A stretch of 28,596 nt of DNA from URNF01 sp045594105. GTDB taxonomy: Bacteria; Bacillota; Clostridia; Oscillospirales; Acutalibacteraceae. Below the pieces are notes generated by a model, which was given only the letters and a program-made list of their open reading frames with translations, searched no databases and had not been told where the DNA came from. Shown in pieces: positions 7,303 through 15,324 of the stretch. The DNA lies in assembly GCA_045594105.1 (NCBI GenBank), contig JAZNXY010000083.1, positions 1 through 28,596 of the forward strand. The letters are read 5' to 3'. The position numbers and the translations under genes are program-made. Each line of letters starts with the position of its first letter. Within the stretch, counting starts at the first letter, position 1.

Positions 7303-7605
7303 TTACCCGAATAAACCGCCCAAAATATTGTGTCCGTTTTTACGGGTGCAGGTCGTGCGACAGGAAGGCAACGTATGGTTAACCAGTACCGTTTCCTCTC
7401 CAATTACCTCAATTTCCCGCCAACCGATAACAATATCGTCACACCTGCCAAGCAACCCGAACAATTTACCTCGTCCGTGTACCACAATCGCCACAATTTC
7501 CGCTGTACAGGTATCCACCTCTACATCATCTACATAACCCAGCCGTGTGCCGTCGCACACGTTAATCACTTCCTTGCTGTGCATATCGGTAATTCTGCAA
7601 ATCAT
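7303..7605 (-). CDS. ylmC: YlmC/YmxH family PRC-barrel sporulation-cluster protein
   Basis: The 100-aa protein MICRITDMHSKEVINVCDGT... is the small PRC-barrel family usually found just downstream of sigG in clostridia and bacilli (YlmC/YmxH). The barrel signature is KEVINVxDGTRLGYVDDVEVD followed by GRGKLFGLLGR and DIVIGWREIEVIGEETVLV. The start is ATG 7603-7605 with AAGGGGAC upstream; a longer frame reading back to 7668 would overlap the end of sigG and has no ribosome-binding site. The molecular role of the family is not well defined, but it tracks the sporulation sigma cluster. The tail carries three cysteines (CRTTC and an earlier Cys), possibly binding metal, which is speculation. Confidence 0.85.
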   Translation of the reverse strand: MICRITDMHSKEVINVCDGTRLGYVDDVEVDTCTAEIVAIVVHGRGKLFGLLGRCDDIVIGWREIEVIGEETVLVNHTLPSCRTTCTRKNGHNILGGLFG

Positions 7606-7636
7606 ACGTAAAGTCCCCTTTCGGGACAGTATATGA

Positions 7637-8404
7637 CTATATTTCCCCTTTAATGCGTTGCAAAGCACCCTTTTCCAAGCGGCTGACCTGTGCCTGCGAA
7701 ATACCTATTTCTTCGGACACTTCAATCTGCGTTTTGCCCTTAAAAAACCGTAAAAACAGTATTTTCTTTTCTCTGTCACTCAAATTGTTTATCGCTTCCT
7801 TCAATGCGATTTCATCCAACCAATTACGGTCATCATTATTATCTCCCACCTGGTCAAGCACGTAAATGGTGTCCCCGCCGTCAGCATACACCGGCTCATA
7901 CAAGCTGACAGGTTCCACAATCGCTTCCAGCGCAATCACCACCTCCTCACGAGGCAAATCGAGATGCTTCGCAATCTCATCCACTGTAGGTTCCCGCTGG
8001 TTTTTAGCGGTCAGCTGCTCTTTTGCCTGCATCGCTTTATATGCCGTATCCCGTATGGAACGGCTGATGCGAATGCTGTTATTATCACGCAGATACCGCC
8101 GTATTTCACCGATAATCATCGGTACGGCATAGGTGGAAAACCGCACATTTTGCGAGATGTCGAAGTTGTCGATAGATTTTACCAGGCCGATACACCCCAC
8201 CTGAAACAGGTCGTCCATATTTTCTCCCCTGCCCGCAAACCGCTGTACCACGCTTAACACCAACCGCAAATTGCCGTTAACCATCTCTTCTCTTGCGGCT
8301 TTATCACCGTCCTTGATCCGCCGCAAAAGTGCACTTTTTTCCTTTTCGGTCAACACCTTAAGCGTTGACGTATTGACACCGCAGATTTCGACCTTGTTAT
8401 ACAC
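7637..8404 (-). CDS. sigG: Forespore RNA polymerase sigma factor SigG
   Basis: The 255-aa sigma-70-family protein starts with the SigG hallmark NKVEICGVNTSTLKVL. It then has region 2 (NLRLVLSVVQRF, DDLFQVGCIGLVKSIDNFD, FSTYAVPMIIGEIRRYLRDN at about 45-108), region 3, and a region 4 helix-turn-helix (TQIEVSEEIGISQAQVSRLEK at 225-245). SigG replaces SigF in the forespore after engulfment and drives late forespore genes. The start codon is GTG at 8402-8404. Its Shine-Dalgarno GGAGAGGG is buried in a hairpin, and a SigF-like promoter lies immediately upstream. The stop is 31 bases before ylmC. It is third in the conserved spoIIGA-sigE-sigG order. Confidence 0.97.
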   Translation of the reverse strand: MYNKVEICGVNTSTLKVLTEKEKSALLRRIKDGDKAAREEMVNGNLRLVLSVVQRFAGRGENMDDLFQVGCIGLVKSIDNFDISQNVRFSTYAVPMIIGEIRRYLRDNNSIRISRSIRDTAYKAMQAKEQLTAKNQREPTVDEIAKHLDLPREEVVIALEAIVEPVSLYEPVYADGGDTIYVLDQVGDNNDDRNWLDEIALKEAINNLSDREKKILFLRFFKGKTQIEVSEEIGISQAQVSRLEKGALQRIKGEI

Positions 8405-8408
8405 GGGA

Positions 8409-8447
8409 ACCCTCTCCTTTCATACTGAAAGTATGGTCGGAGAGGGT
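8409..8447 (-). promoter_or_regulatory. Hairpin sequestering the sigG ribosome-binding site
   Basis: On the minus strand ACCCTCTCC (8439-8447) is perfectly complementary to GGAGAGGGT (8409-8417), which contains the sigG Shine-Dalgarno. Between them lies a perfect inner hairpin CATACT-TTC-AGTATG (8421-8435). Readthrough mRNA from spoIIGA-sigE would contain both arms and hide the site. mRNA starting at the SigF-type promoter would lack the 5' arm. Confidence 0.8.
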
Positions 8448-8458
8448 CCGTGCTATGC
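8430..8458 (-). promoter_or_regulatory. Putative sigma-F promoter of sigG
   Basis: On the minus strand GCATA (8454-8458) is followed after exactly 15 bases by GACCATACT (8430-8438). This fits the published Bacillus SigF pattern GYATA-15-GGNNANAMT at every defined position except one (A for the second G). It overlaps the last codons of sigE. The expected start point, about 6-8 bases downstream (8422-8424), lies inside the leader hairpin. Confidence 0.7.
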
Positions 8459-9160
8459 GTCTGCTTTTTCCATTTCCCGCCGTAACGTACGGATTATTTT
8501 CTTTTCCAGGCGGGAAATATACGATTGAGAAATTCCCAAAATGTCCGCCACTTCATTTTGAGTATGCTCCCTGCTTCCGTCAAGCCCGAATCGCATCTGC
8601 ATAATGACACGCTCCCGCTCAGACAAGCGTGCCACCGCCGCACGCAGCAGCTCCCGTTCCGCCTCCTGTTCCATGCCACGATGAATATCATCGGGGTCAC
8701 TGCCAAGCACATCGGACAACAGCAATTCGTTTCCGTCCCAATCGGTGTTCAGCGGCTCATCAAAGGATACCTCGTGCTTTTGTCCTGCAATTTTTCGCAG
8801 ATGCATCAATATTTCGTTCTCGATACAGCGAGACGAGTAGGTAGCCAGCTTAATATTGCGTTCCGGACAAAAAGTGCCGACCGCCTTAATCAGACCGATC
8901 GTGCCAATAGAAATGAGATCCTCGATCCCCACCCCTGAGCTTTCAAATTTTCGTGCGATATACACCACCAAACGCAGATTATGGGTTATCAATATCTCAC
9001 GTGCCGCAGGGTCGTGCTCCTCGAGCCGTGCCAAAACCGTTCTCTCTTCCTCCGGTGTCAGCGGCGGAGGCAATACATCCGCACCGTTTATGTACAAACA
9101 ATCCTCTGCTACAAACAACCGTCTTAAAAACCGATACAAACGGTAAAACAGTCTACACAT
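8453..9160 (-). CDS. sigE: Mother-cell sigma factor pro-SigE
   Basis: The 235-aa protein is close to Bacillus SigE. It has a basic amphipathic pro-sequence (MCRLFYRLYRFLRRLFVAED), then CLYINGADVLPPPLTPEEE, NLRLVVYIARKFESSGVGIEDLISIGTIGL, IKLATYSSRCIENEILMHLR, FDEPLNTDWDGNELLLSDVLG and a region 4 helix-turn-helix at about 200-220 (QNEVADILGISQSYISRLEK). It is made inactive on the septal membrane and activated by SpoIIGA cleavage, probably just before Tyr23 by analogy with Bacillus, which makes the pro-sequence slightly short. It directs early mother-cell genes. ATG 9160 has AAAGGGGAT upstream and lies four bases after the spoIIGA stop, as expected for coupled expression. Confidence 0.97.
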   Translation of the reverse strand: MCRLFYRLYRFLRRLFVAEDCLYINGADVLPPPLTPEEERTVLARLEEHDPAAREILITHNLRLVVYIARKFESSGVGIEDLISIGTIGLIKAVGTFCPERNIKLATYSSRCIENEILMHLRKIAGQKHEVSFDEPLNTDWDGNELLLSDVLGSDPDDIHRGMEQEAERELLRAAVARLSERERVIMQMRFGLDGSREHTQNEVADILGISQSYISRLEKKIIRTLRREMEKADA

Positions 9161-9164
9161 CCCT

Positions 9165-10019
9165 CTATCCCCTTTCTAAAATATCGCCGATATCCGTACC
9201 GCAAATTGCGGTATACTCTGCGTGACCCAGAGCATCACTCACTGCAAGAAAGCTGCCTGTCACATCCCACCGTCCGCCCTTTCTGTCGGTAATATACATA
9301 CACTTCGGGCAAAAGGCGGGCAACACACCTTCGCCGCCCACCGTTTCAAAAGGAATCAGACGCATCCCGCAGTCACGTGCCGTTCTTACATCTTTTGTCC
9401 ACCCGTGCGGCAGTAACGATTGTACCGCACTGCGATCAATCACGAGTGCGGGACGTCCCGAAAACGGCTCTTTCAGGGTGCATCCGCTATCATACAGCAA
9501 GGAACATACCAGTTGTTTGCCGTTTTCCTGTATTGTCAGCGTATACACACGGTTTTCCGGTGCTGTGCGACGGCGCAGCCGTTCATACAGCAATATACAC
9601 AGGTATGCTACCGCTGTGAATACAATCAGCACAGAGGCAGGTGCATCGTAGTACACCACACCATCCACCACCACAAAGCCCTTAGGTGCCACCGTATACC
9701 ACAGTGCCGTTGCCACCCCCGAGAATATTGCGGAAAGTACCGAAAAGGTAGTAAACAGCTTAAAAAATAACCGCCACGAATACAAGCGGAAGGTCACAAC
9801 CGTCAGCAGTACCGTGCCCGACACACGTATCAGTATCGACAACCAAACGGTAAGCGGCGGCAAAAACAGCAAAAGGCACAACAAAGCACCTGTCGCCGCA
9901 CCCAATACCAATCTGCCACGCCTTACAGGTACACGGCAAACACGTGCGGTTAGGGACAACAACAAAAAGTCTATCCACAAGTTGAGTAAAAACAACACAT
10001 CTATGTACACAACAGGCAT
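9165..10019 (-). CDS. spoIIGA: Sporulation sigma-E processing protease SpoIIGA
   Basis: The 284-aa protein starts MPVVYIDVLFLLNLWIDFLL, the standard SpoIIGA N-terminus, and has about five membrane helices in residues 1-148. The C-terminal cytosolic half is an aspartic-protease-like domain with LLYDSGCTLKEPFSGRPALV; Asp177 in the D-S-G triad is the predicted catalytic residue, acting as a dimer. It cleaves pro-SigE at the sporulation septum in response to SpoIIR. ATG 10017-10019 was chosen because family members start here. An in-frame upstream extension to 10160 would overlap the foldase terminator and end. GGTGAT serves as a weak Shine-Dalgarno. Confidence 0.93.
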   Translation of the reverse strand: MPVVYIDVLFLLNLWIDFLLLSLTARVCRVPVRRGRLVLGAATGALLCLLLFLPPLTVWLSILIRVSGTVLLTVVTFRLYSWRLFFKLFTTFSVLSAIFSGVATALWYTVAPKGFVVVDGVVYYDAPASVLIVFTAVAYLCILLYERLRRRTAPENRVYTLTIQENGKQLVCSLLYDSGCTLKEPFSGRPALVIDRSAVQSLLPHGWTKDVRTARDCGMRLIPFETVGGEGVLPAFCPKCMYITDRKGGRWDVTGSFLAVSDALGHAEYTAICGTDIGDILERG

Positions 10020-10034
10020 ATTATCACCAACCAA

Positions 10035-10069
10035 AGTATACCGCATACAAACAGCAATTCCTGCCGAAA
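10035..10069 (-). promoter_or_regulatory. Possible spoIIGA-sigE promoter
   Basis: On the minus strand a TATACT -10-like hexamer (10035-10040) lies between the foldase terminator and the spoIIGA ATG. Upstream, TTTCGGCAG at about 10061-10069 is a partial match to the inverted Spo0A box TTCGACAAA. In Bacillus this promoter is Spo0A-activated with an unusually long spacer. No convincing -35 is visible, so the call is tentative. Confidence 0.3.
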
Positions 10070-10087
10070 TCGGTAGAGCAAAAAAAT

Positions 10088-10126
10088 AAAACCGTGTACG
10101 AACACAAGTGTTCGTACACGGTTTTG
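10088..10126. terminator. Terminator after the PrsA-like foldase gene
   Basis: A long near-perfect inverted repeat, AAACCGTGTACGAACAC facing GTGTTCGTACACGGTTTT, with a very short loop lies between the foldase stop (10135) and the spoIIGA promoter region. On the minus strand it is followed by a T-rich tract, so it insulates spoIIGA from the upstream transcript. Confidence 0.9.
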
Positions 10127-10134
10127 GTTTTTCT

Positions 10135-11589
10135 TTACAGCGGCAAGTGCTTGATGACACCGTTCTTGACGGTCAGCGGCCATGTCTTTACATATTCTGT
10201 GCACAGCTTATCGATGTTTTCGGCAACCATCGCATTCTCTGCGTTAAGTTCCCACGCCTTGCTGCCTTCGCCTGCGAAATACATCACGTGATAACCGTAA
10301 TCGGTTTTGACGATATCAGTATCCCCTTCTTTACGGCCCTCAGCAAAAATCCAGGTGTCAAACGCTTCCACCATTTCACCTTTGGAGACATTTTCATACA
10401 AGCCGCCGGTTTCTTTGGAGCCGGGATCTTCGGTATACTTTGTTACCAATGCGGCAAAGCTGTCAGCCGTTGCTTCGCCTTTTTTCCATTCGGCAAGCAC
10501 CTCTTCGGCTTTTGCTTTAGCGGCATCGTCACTGCCCAAGCCCTCTTTGGTCAACAAAATGTGACGCACATTAACGGTTGCGGCATCGTCAATATACGGC
10601 AAGGCGGTCAACTGGTACACGGTATATACGCCATCGCCTGCGGCGACATAGGTGCTGTCGAGCTTAGCACTGCCAAATGCCCATGTGCACACGGCATCGT
10701 TATCTTTATAATACATACCTGTCTGCTTTAAGGATTGCAGTTCGGTTTCGATATCCGTAGCGGGAGCACCGATAGCGGAAAGCACCTCTCTCACCGCCTT
10801 ATCAAATGCATCGGTCGTGGTCGCTTTTGCAATGTGGTCAGCGGCAGATTTCGCTGCGGACGCCTCTTTATACCAGCCGTTGGCACCGTACGGAATAACA
10901 AACGCTTTATAATCTACCATTTTGAAGTATTTTTCGTTTTTAGTAAAGTACTCCTTGATTTTTGCGTCATCAATCGCCATATCCTCAGTGGCTTTTTCGT
11001 ACATTTTCGAAGCCAAGGTGGTCAGCTCCATAGCGGCCGTAAAATCCTCTGCCGTAAAGCCGAACAACTTGGTATACGCACTGAAATCATTAGAAACCGC
11101 ATATTCGGCAATCTCCGCCTTTTCATCAGCGGTCAGCTCCATACCTTGTTCCTTCGCTTTTTCTGCAAACAGCAAAACCTGACTTAAGTTTGTCTGCGAT
11201 TCCAACGCGAAATAATCAAACCACGAAACACCTTCACGGAAATACTGCTTTTTCAAGGATTTTTCAGGGTCCAAGCCCAAGGTATCTCCGTAATTGCTAT
11301 AGTAGTTTTCAAAGGTGTTATACACAAAGTAGGACATCATTTCGCCGTTAATCTTAAAGTTTTCGGTTTCCATAGCGGTCACCTTGCGAAGATACCAGCT
11401 CTGCTTGACAATAACGCCAAAAAAGATACCGAGCACGACACCCGCAGCCGCCAACACGGAAACAGCAGCGATTACGCAGTTGCGGATCATGCGGTTACGT
11501 TTCGCTTTTTTCTCCGCAGCCAACTTCTGTGCTTCACGCTCTTCCTTGTTCTGTTTGCGTTCTTCACGCAATCTTGCATTCTTACCCAT
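10135..11589 (-). CDS. Membrane-anchored PrsA/SurA-like foldase with parvulin domain
   Basis: The 484-aa protein has a highly charged N-terminal tail (residues 1-33), a single membrane helix at about 35-60 and a large extracellular part. A SurA/PrsA-like helical region runs from about 65 to 220. A PpiC-type peptidyl-prolyl isomerase domain lies at about 339-439, shown by NVRHILLTK, SFAALVTKYTEDPGSKETGGLYENV, MVEAFDTWIF and DYGYHVMYF. It probably helps secreted proteins fold outside the membrane. Unlike typical PrsA it is not a lipoprotein (no lipobox Cys) but is held by a signal-anchor. ATG 11589 is 12 bases after the stop of the upstream membrane protein gene, so they form an operon. A strong terminator follows. 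Confidence 0.88.
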   Translation of the reverse strand: MGKNARLREERKQNKEEREAQKLAAEKKAKRNRMIRNCVIAAVSVLAAAGVVLGIFFGVIVKQSWYLRKVTAMETENFKINGEMMSYFVYNTFENYYSNYGDTLGLDPEKSLKKQYFREGVSWFDYFALESQTNLSQVLLFAEKAKEQGMELTADEKAEIAEYAVSNDFSAYTKLFGFTAEDFTAAMELTTLASKMYEKATEDMAIDDAKIKEYFTKNEKYFKMVDYKAFVIPYGANGWYKEASAAKSAADHIAKATTTDAFDKAVREVLSAIGAPATDIETELQSLKQTGMYYKDNDAVCTWAFGSAKLDSTYVAAGDGVYTVYQLTALPYIDDAATVNVRHILLTKEGLGSDDAAKAKAEEVLAEWKKGEATADSFAALVTKYTEDPGSKETGGLYENVSKGEMVEAFDTWIFAEGRKEGDTDIVKTDYGYHVMYFAGEGSKAWELNAENAMVAENIDKLCTEYVKTWPLTVKNGVIKHLPL

Positions 11590-11601
11590 ATCGCTTACTC
11601 C

Positions 11602-12249
11602 TTATTCTTTATCTACACTTTCAACGGTAATTTCATAAGAGATCTTTGCCAACGAGTCATCCGGAATCTGTACAAACTTTTTCGGGATGAACACGTCGTA
11701 GGAATTGTATCCGTCAAATATGACGTAATAATCCGACGGAATATTCCCTACCGTTGCGTCGGTAATGACATCACCGTTGCCGTTCATCAGTTTGATGCGG
11801 ATGGTAACGGGATGCTGTGACACGTTCATACCGTTTGCAAAGCTCAGACCAATCTGCAAACCACCGTTTTTGGCGTACATCACCCGGTTTATCTCTGCTG
11901 TTATTCCGTCGTCGTTTTTTTCAGGTACCAGCGTTTCATTGATATAGTAAGTCATACCGATTTTGGCACCACGGCCGAACGTACCGTTAGAAATCAGCAT
12001 CATCGCCACGCCTAATGCGACCAAGCCAACCAGCACCGCAATCAGTACAATAAGCTGTCGCCTTTCTTTCGGGTCGATCGGCTCCTTATGCCGTTTTTCT
12101 TCACGTAAGCGACGGCGTGCTTCCTTCATTGCCGCACGCTGTTCCGCCTTTTCCTGCTTTTTCAACTGTTCACGCTGCTGCATCGTTAAGGCAGGACCTT
12201 CAAAAATCGTAGAAAGCGCCTCCGCCTCTTTGCGCGTTTTTTTCGACAT
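11602..12249 (-). CDS. Single-pass membrane protein of unknown function
   Basis: I do not recognise this 215-aa protein. Residues 24-60 are very rich in Lys, Arg, Glu and Gln and likely helical or coiled-coil. A single membrane helix follows at about 65-87 (QLIVLIAVLVGLVALGVAMM), then an outside domain of about 125 residues that looks all-beta (VTIRIKLMNGNGDVITDATV, YYVIFDGYNSYDVFIPKKF). The topology suggests the basic tail is inside and the beta domain outside. It is the first gene of a two-gene unit with the foldase, which has the same tail-plus-anchor layout, so a joint role in secretion or envelope maturation is possible. AAAAGGGGAAG precedes the ATG. Confidence 0.75.
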   Translation of the reverse strand: MSKKTRKEAEALSTIFEGPALTMQQREQLKKQEKAEQRAAMKEARRRLREEKRHKEPIDPKERRQLIVLIAVLVGLVALGVAMMLISNGTFGRGAKIGMTYYINETLVPEKNDDGITAEINRVMYAKNGGLQIGLSFANGMNVSQHPVTIRIKLMNGNGDVITDATVGNIPSDYYVIFDGYNSYDVFIPKKFVQIPDDSLAKISYEITVESVDKE

Positions 12250-12278
12250 AAAACTTCCCCTTTTAGCACATTTACATC

Positions 12279-12308
12279 ATTTTAACACAAACAGTATAAG
12301 AAAGTAAA
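12279..12308 (-). promoter_or_regulatory. Putative sigma-A promoter for the membrane protein-foldase operon
   Basis: On the minus strand TTTACT (12303-12308) and TAAAAT (12279-12284) are 18 bases apart, placing the start about 25-30 bases ahead of the ATG at 12249. Confidence 0.45.
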
Positions 12309-12335
12309 GTATATTCATTGAAAATTCACAAAAGG

Positions 12336-12367
12336 AAAAAGACGACTCTATAGAGCCGTCTTTTTTT
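12336..12367 (-). terminator. Intrinsic terminator after the GH20-like gene
   Basis: On the minus strand the stem GACGGCTC-TATA-GAGTCGTC (12341-12360, one G-U pair) is flanked by A and T runs, immediately after the stop codon at 12369. Confidence 0.88.
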
Positions 12368-12368
12368 G

Positions 12369-13976
12369 TTACCAAGTGACCACGTTAGCCGAGGCAATCA
12401 CACCCCAGCGGTTATGACAAACCGTTTCGGGGGGTGTATTTTCTCCTTTTCCGTGCAGATGCAAAACCGGTTCTTCCAGTTCTTCAATACGGGAAATTTC
12501 ACCGTTCAGATACTGTTCGATGCGCTCTTGACAATGCGCTACACGGCGGATAAGACCGCCAAGGCGTATATCCTGCACATCAAAGCCGTGCGGCTTGTTT
12601 TCGGTCATCCATTGGCTGCGATATGCCGTATAAAACGCTTCTATACGTGCTTTTGTTTCGCTATACACGGGAACAAGTGCCGCCAACGCCGCACGGTCAC
12701 CGTCAAGATACGCTTTACGGGTGTGCAACCCTAAATCCGCTTTTATCGCCAGCACGTCGCACAGTGTCGCCGCCGCATCAAACAAATACGCAAACCGACC
12801 CGCCTGCACTGCACGCAGTTTTTTTGCACAAACGGCATATTCTTCACCGTCTTGCGGCGCTATGAGTGCATCCATTTTACCCATCAAGCAATCATTATAC
12901 AACATATACTTTTCGGGATTATGGGTACTTTTCGCACGGTCGTTCGGGGTGTCAGGCAGGTCAAGCAGGCGGAAATCTTCAAACGGAATACCGTATTTTG
13001 CCAAGAAACCTGCTTTGATTTCTTCCATATCGGTGACACCGTCCCGTACAGCCGCCGCATAATACAACGACGGCAACGTTGCAAAACGGGAACATTCGCC
13101 GCCGTCATCCCCCCACAAGGTCAGGAACACGTCGCTCACCCCACCTGCTTTACAGGCGGTAAGCGCCGCTGCGGTGGCACGCATACTGTAATCGTTATGC
13201 GGCGCAAAACCCGTCCAGCACCAAAGGCCGCCGGCAAAAACGGTTTCATCTTTGATAGCGTTGTGCACTTGTATCTGCTTTTCGTAACGGGCGACATCGG
13301 TGGAATAATAATCCCAATATACCAGTTGCACGTTATGCGGTACTTTCGAACGAATGGTGTCATCCACTTTGCAGTCGCCGTAATATTCGCCGCCGTTAAT
13401 GAGACGAATAAACATATCGCCCCACATCATCAGCGTAAACCCGTATTTTTCAGCGAGTGCAGATACTTTTTGCAGATGATGTACCAAAATTTCCGAACGG
13501 TCAACAAAGCCGTGTATATCCTGGTATTTACCGCGCCCTATCATATGCGCTTCATCCATGCCGATATGAACGGTTTTTGTGGCGAAATTCTTGGCAAGAG
13601 AAGCAAACATAGCATCAATCAGCACATACGTTTTTTCATTTTCTGCTAACAGAATATCGTTACAGTCGCGTACATCGCTATACATAGGCCATTCAAAAAT
13701 GGCGTTAAGATGCGCCAATGTCTGGATACAAGGGATCAGTTCTACGCCTTTTTTTGCGGCATAGAGGTCTAATTCCCGCAATTCTTCTCCGGAATATCTG
13801 CCACGCAGATGTCCAAAATACGGATGCCCGTCTATTTCGTAGGTGTCTTCCGTATACAACATCAGTGCGTTGTAGCCCAAATCCGCTGAAATGTCAATCC
13901 ATTCCTTGACCTTTTCAGGTTTTAAAACAGCATTGCGCGAACAGTCAATCATCGTACCAAAACGGCGAAAGGACAC
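12369..13976 (-). CDS. Glycoside hydrolase family 20-like beta-N-acetylhexosaminidase
   Basis: The protein is about 535 aa with no signal peptide, so probably cytoplasmic. It begins FRRFGTMIDCSRNAVLKPEK, the start of a TIM barrel seen in bacterial GH20-like enzymes. The key feature is VHIGMDEAHMIGRG with the neighbouring Asp141-Glu142 pair used by GH20 for substrate-assisted catalysis. TLMMWGDMF and VYWDYYS are further barrel strands. It likely releases terminal N-acetylglucosamine or N-acetylgalactosamine from imported oligosaccharides; the exact substrate is unknown. I prefer GTG 13974-13976 because AAAAGGGGAG lies nine bases upstream. The in-frame ATG at 13997 would sit almost on the predicted transcription start. 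It appears to be transcribed alone. Confidence 0.82.
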   Translation of the reverse strand: MSFRRFGTMIDCSRNAVLKPEKVKEWIDISADLGYNALMLYTEDTYEIDGHPYFGHLRGRYSGEELRELDLYAAKKGVELIPCIQTLAHLNAIFEWPMYSDVRDCNDILLAENEKTYVLIDAMFASLAKNFATKTVHIGMDEAHMIGRGKYQDIHGFVDRSEILVHHLQKVSALAEKYGFTLMMWGDMFIRLINGGEYYGDCKVDDTIRSKVPHNVQLVYWDYYSTDVARYEKQIQVHNAIKDETVFAGGLWCWTGFAPHNDYSMRATAAALTACKAGGVSDVFLTLWGDDGGECSRFATLPSLYYAAAVRDGVTDMEEIKAGFLAKYGIPFEDFRLLDLPDTPNDRAKSTHNPEKYMLYNDCLMGKMDALIAPQDGEEYAVCAKKLRAVQAGRFAYLFDAAATLCDVLAIKADLGLHTRKAYLDGDRAALAALVPVYSETKARIEAFYTAYRSQWMTENKPHGFDVQDIRLGGLIRRVAHCQERIEQYLNGEISRIEELEEPVLHLHGKGENTPPETVCHNRWGVIASANVVTW

Positions 13977-14007
13977 ACAACACACTCCCCTTTTCATTTC
14001 TACCCTT

Positions 14008-14035
14008 ACAATACAACAATTCCGAAAAAAGTCAA
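14008..14035 (-). promoter_or_regulatory. Putative sigma-A promoter of the GH20-like gene
   Basis: On the minus strand TTGACT (14030-14035) and TATTGT (14008-14013) are 16 bases apart. The start would fall near 14001, consistent with translation starting at GTG 13976 rather than further upstream. Confidence 0.5.
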
Positions 14036-14045
14036 TAACCAAAGA

Positions 14046-14078
14046 AAAAAAGATTAGCACAAGGTGCTAATCTTTTTT
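14046..14078 (-). terminator. Terminator after the PPi-phosphofructokinase gene
   Basis: GATTAGCAC (14052-14060) and GTGCTAATC (14064-14072) form a perfect 9-bp stem with a three-base loop. It is extended by A and T runs on both sides and lies directly after the stop codon at 14081. Confidence 0.9.
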
Positions 14079-14080
14079 CG

Positions 14081-15310
14081 TTAGTTTTCAGTAAGCAGTT
14101 TAAAATGCACCGGCATACCGTTTTTCATAACGGGATAGCTTTCGCCGTCAATCAGCGGCATAAAATAGTCGATAGCGGGCGGCAAGATGCCGTTGCCCGT
14201 CTCGTTGATCCATTCCAACGGGAACTTCTTCTCGTGGTTTGCCACTTCGCCCGCATCTACGCAAGTAAAAGAAATGGTGTACGGATGGTCGGATTCACGC
14301 TTAAAGCACATCATTTTGCCCGTTTCTCCTGCCAAAGCCGCATTTACGCCTGCAGCGGCAATCGCTTCGGCTTCATTCAGGTCGGTAAGCGACGAGATAT
14401 GCGAAGCACAGCGCTGCATAACATTCAATTCGATAGAACGCACCTTACAGCCGATTTCCTTGCTGACAATTTCTTCCAAGCATTTGCCCACACCCGACAG
14501 ATACCGATGTCCAAAGTTATCGGTAGCACCCGAGCGATAGCTGCCGCCCGCTTCTTCGGGGGCGATTTCAATGCCTTCGGATACCGCCACAATTACCGAA
14601 CGGTGGGTTTTTTGTGCCTCACGGATATCGTTTAAGAACTTCTCGACCGAAAAAGGCAGCTCGGGAAGGTAAATCAGATGCGGTGCGGTTTCGCCATTCT
14701 GATGCAACAGACAGGTAGAGGCGGTAAGCCAACCTGCGTTTCTGCCCATAATTTCCACAATGGTCACCGAACGCACACTATAAGCGGTGCTGTCACGGGT
14801 AATCTCCTGCAACGTGGTGGTCACGTATTTCGCCGCCGAGCCAAAACCCGGGGTATGGTCGGTAAAGCACAGGTCGTTATCAATGGTTTTCGGGATACCG
14901 ATGCAACGGATATCTTTACCCAGCTTTGCAAAGTAACGGCTTAACTTTACCACCGTATCCATCGAATCGTTACCGCCGATATAGAAAAATACACGGATAT
15001 TATTCTTCTCAAGGCAATCCAGCACTGCTTTGTACACCGTCTCGTTTTCCTCTGCATTTGGCAACTTATAGCGGCAAGAGCCGAGTACGGTAGACGGGGT
15101 GCGACGGACAAGGTCCAGTGCCGCATCATCGGGCACTTTTTCATTCAGGTCGATAAGACGGTTTTTGATAAACCCTTCAATGCCGTTCGGTGAGCCGAAA
15201 ACGGTGTCGATTTCCTTATGTTTACGTGCTTCACGGATCACACCTGTCAGCGATGCGTTAATAGCAACGGTCGGGCCACCCGACTGTGCCACAGCAATAT
15301 TAAAACCCAT
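14081..15310 (-). CDS. pfp: Pyrophosphate-dependent 6-phosphofructokinase
   Basis: The 409-aa protein is in the phosphofructokinase family and phosphorylates fructose-6-phosphate in glycolysis. The donor site reads GGNDSMD (112-118) and the next motif PKTIDND (140-146). The Lys in PKTxDND and an Asp in place of the Gly of GGDG mark pyrophosphate-dependent enzymes, in contrast to PGTIDND in ATP-dependent ones. MGRNAGW (188-194) binds the sugar phosphate. The first residue after GG is Asn where many PPi enzymes have Asp; the second Asp is kept. ATG 15310 follows GAGAGGAAG, 14 bases after the ygiQ stop, so it is the last gene of the tepA-ftsK-ygiQ-pfp unit and is followed by a terminator. Confidence 0.9.
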   Translation of the reverse strand: MGFNIAVAQSGGPTVAINASLTGVIREARKHKEIDTVFGSPNGIEGFIKNRLIDLNEKVPDDAALDLVRRTPSTVLGSCRYKLPNAEENETVYKAVLDCLEKNNIRVFFYIGGNDSMDTVVKLSRYFAKLGKDIRCIGIPKTIDNDLCFTDHTPGFGSAAKYVTTTLQEITRDSTAYSVRSVTIVEIMGRNAGWLTASTCLLHQNGETAPHLIYLPELPFSVEKFLNDIREAQKTHRSVIVAVSEGIEIAPEEAGGSYRSGATDNFGHRYLSGVGKCLEEIVSKEIGCKVRSIELNVMQRCASHISSLTDLNEAEAIAAAGVNAALAGETGKMMCFKRESDHPYTISFTCVDAGEVANHEKKFPLEWINETGNGILPPAIDYFMPLIDGESYPVMKNGMPVHFKLLTEN

Positions 15311-15324
15311 GATTTTCTTCCTCT

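Noticed and set aside
10108..10731. 207-aa plus-strand frame opposite the foldase
   Set aside because: Antisense shadow that starts inside the foldase terminator; the opposite strand shows a clear parvulin domain.
12852..13649. 265-aa plus-strand frame opposite the GH20-like gene
   Set aside because: Shadow of the hexosaminidase coding strand with no own Shine-Dalgarno or family signal.
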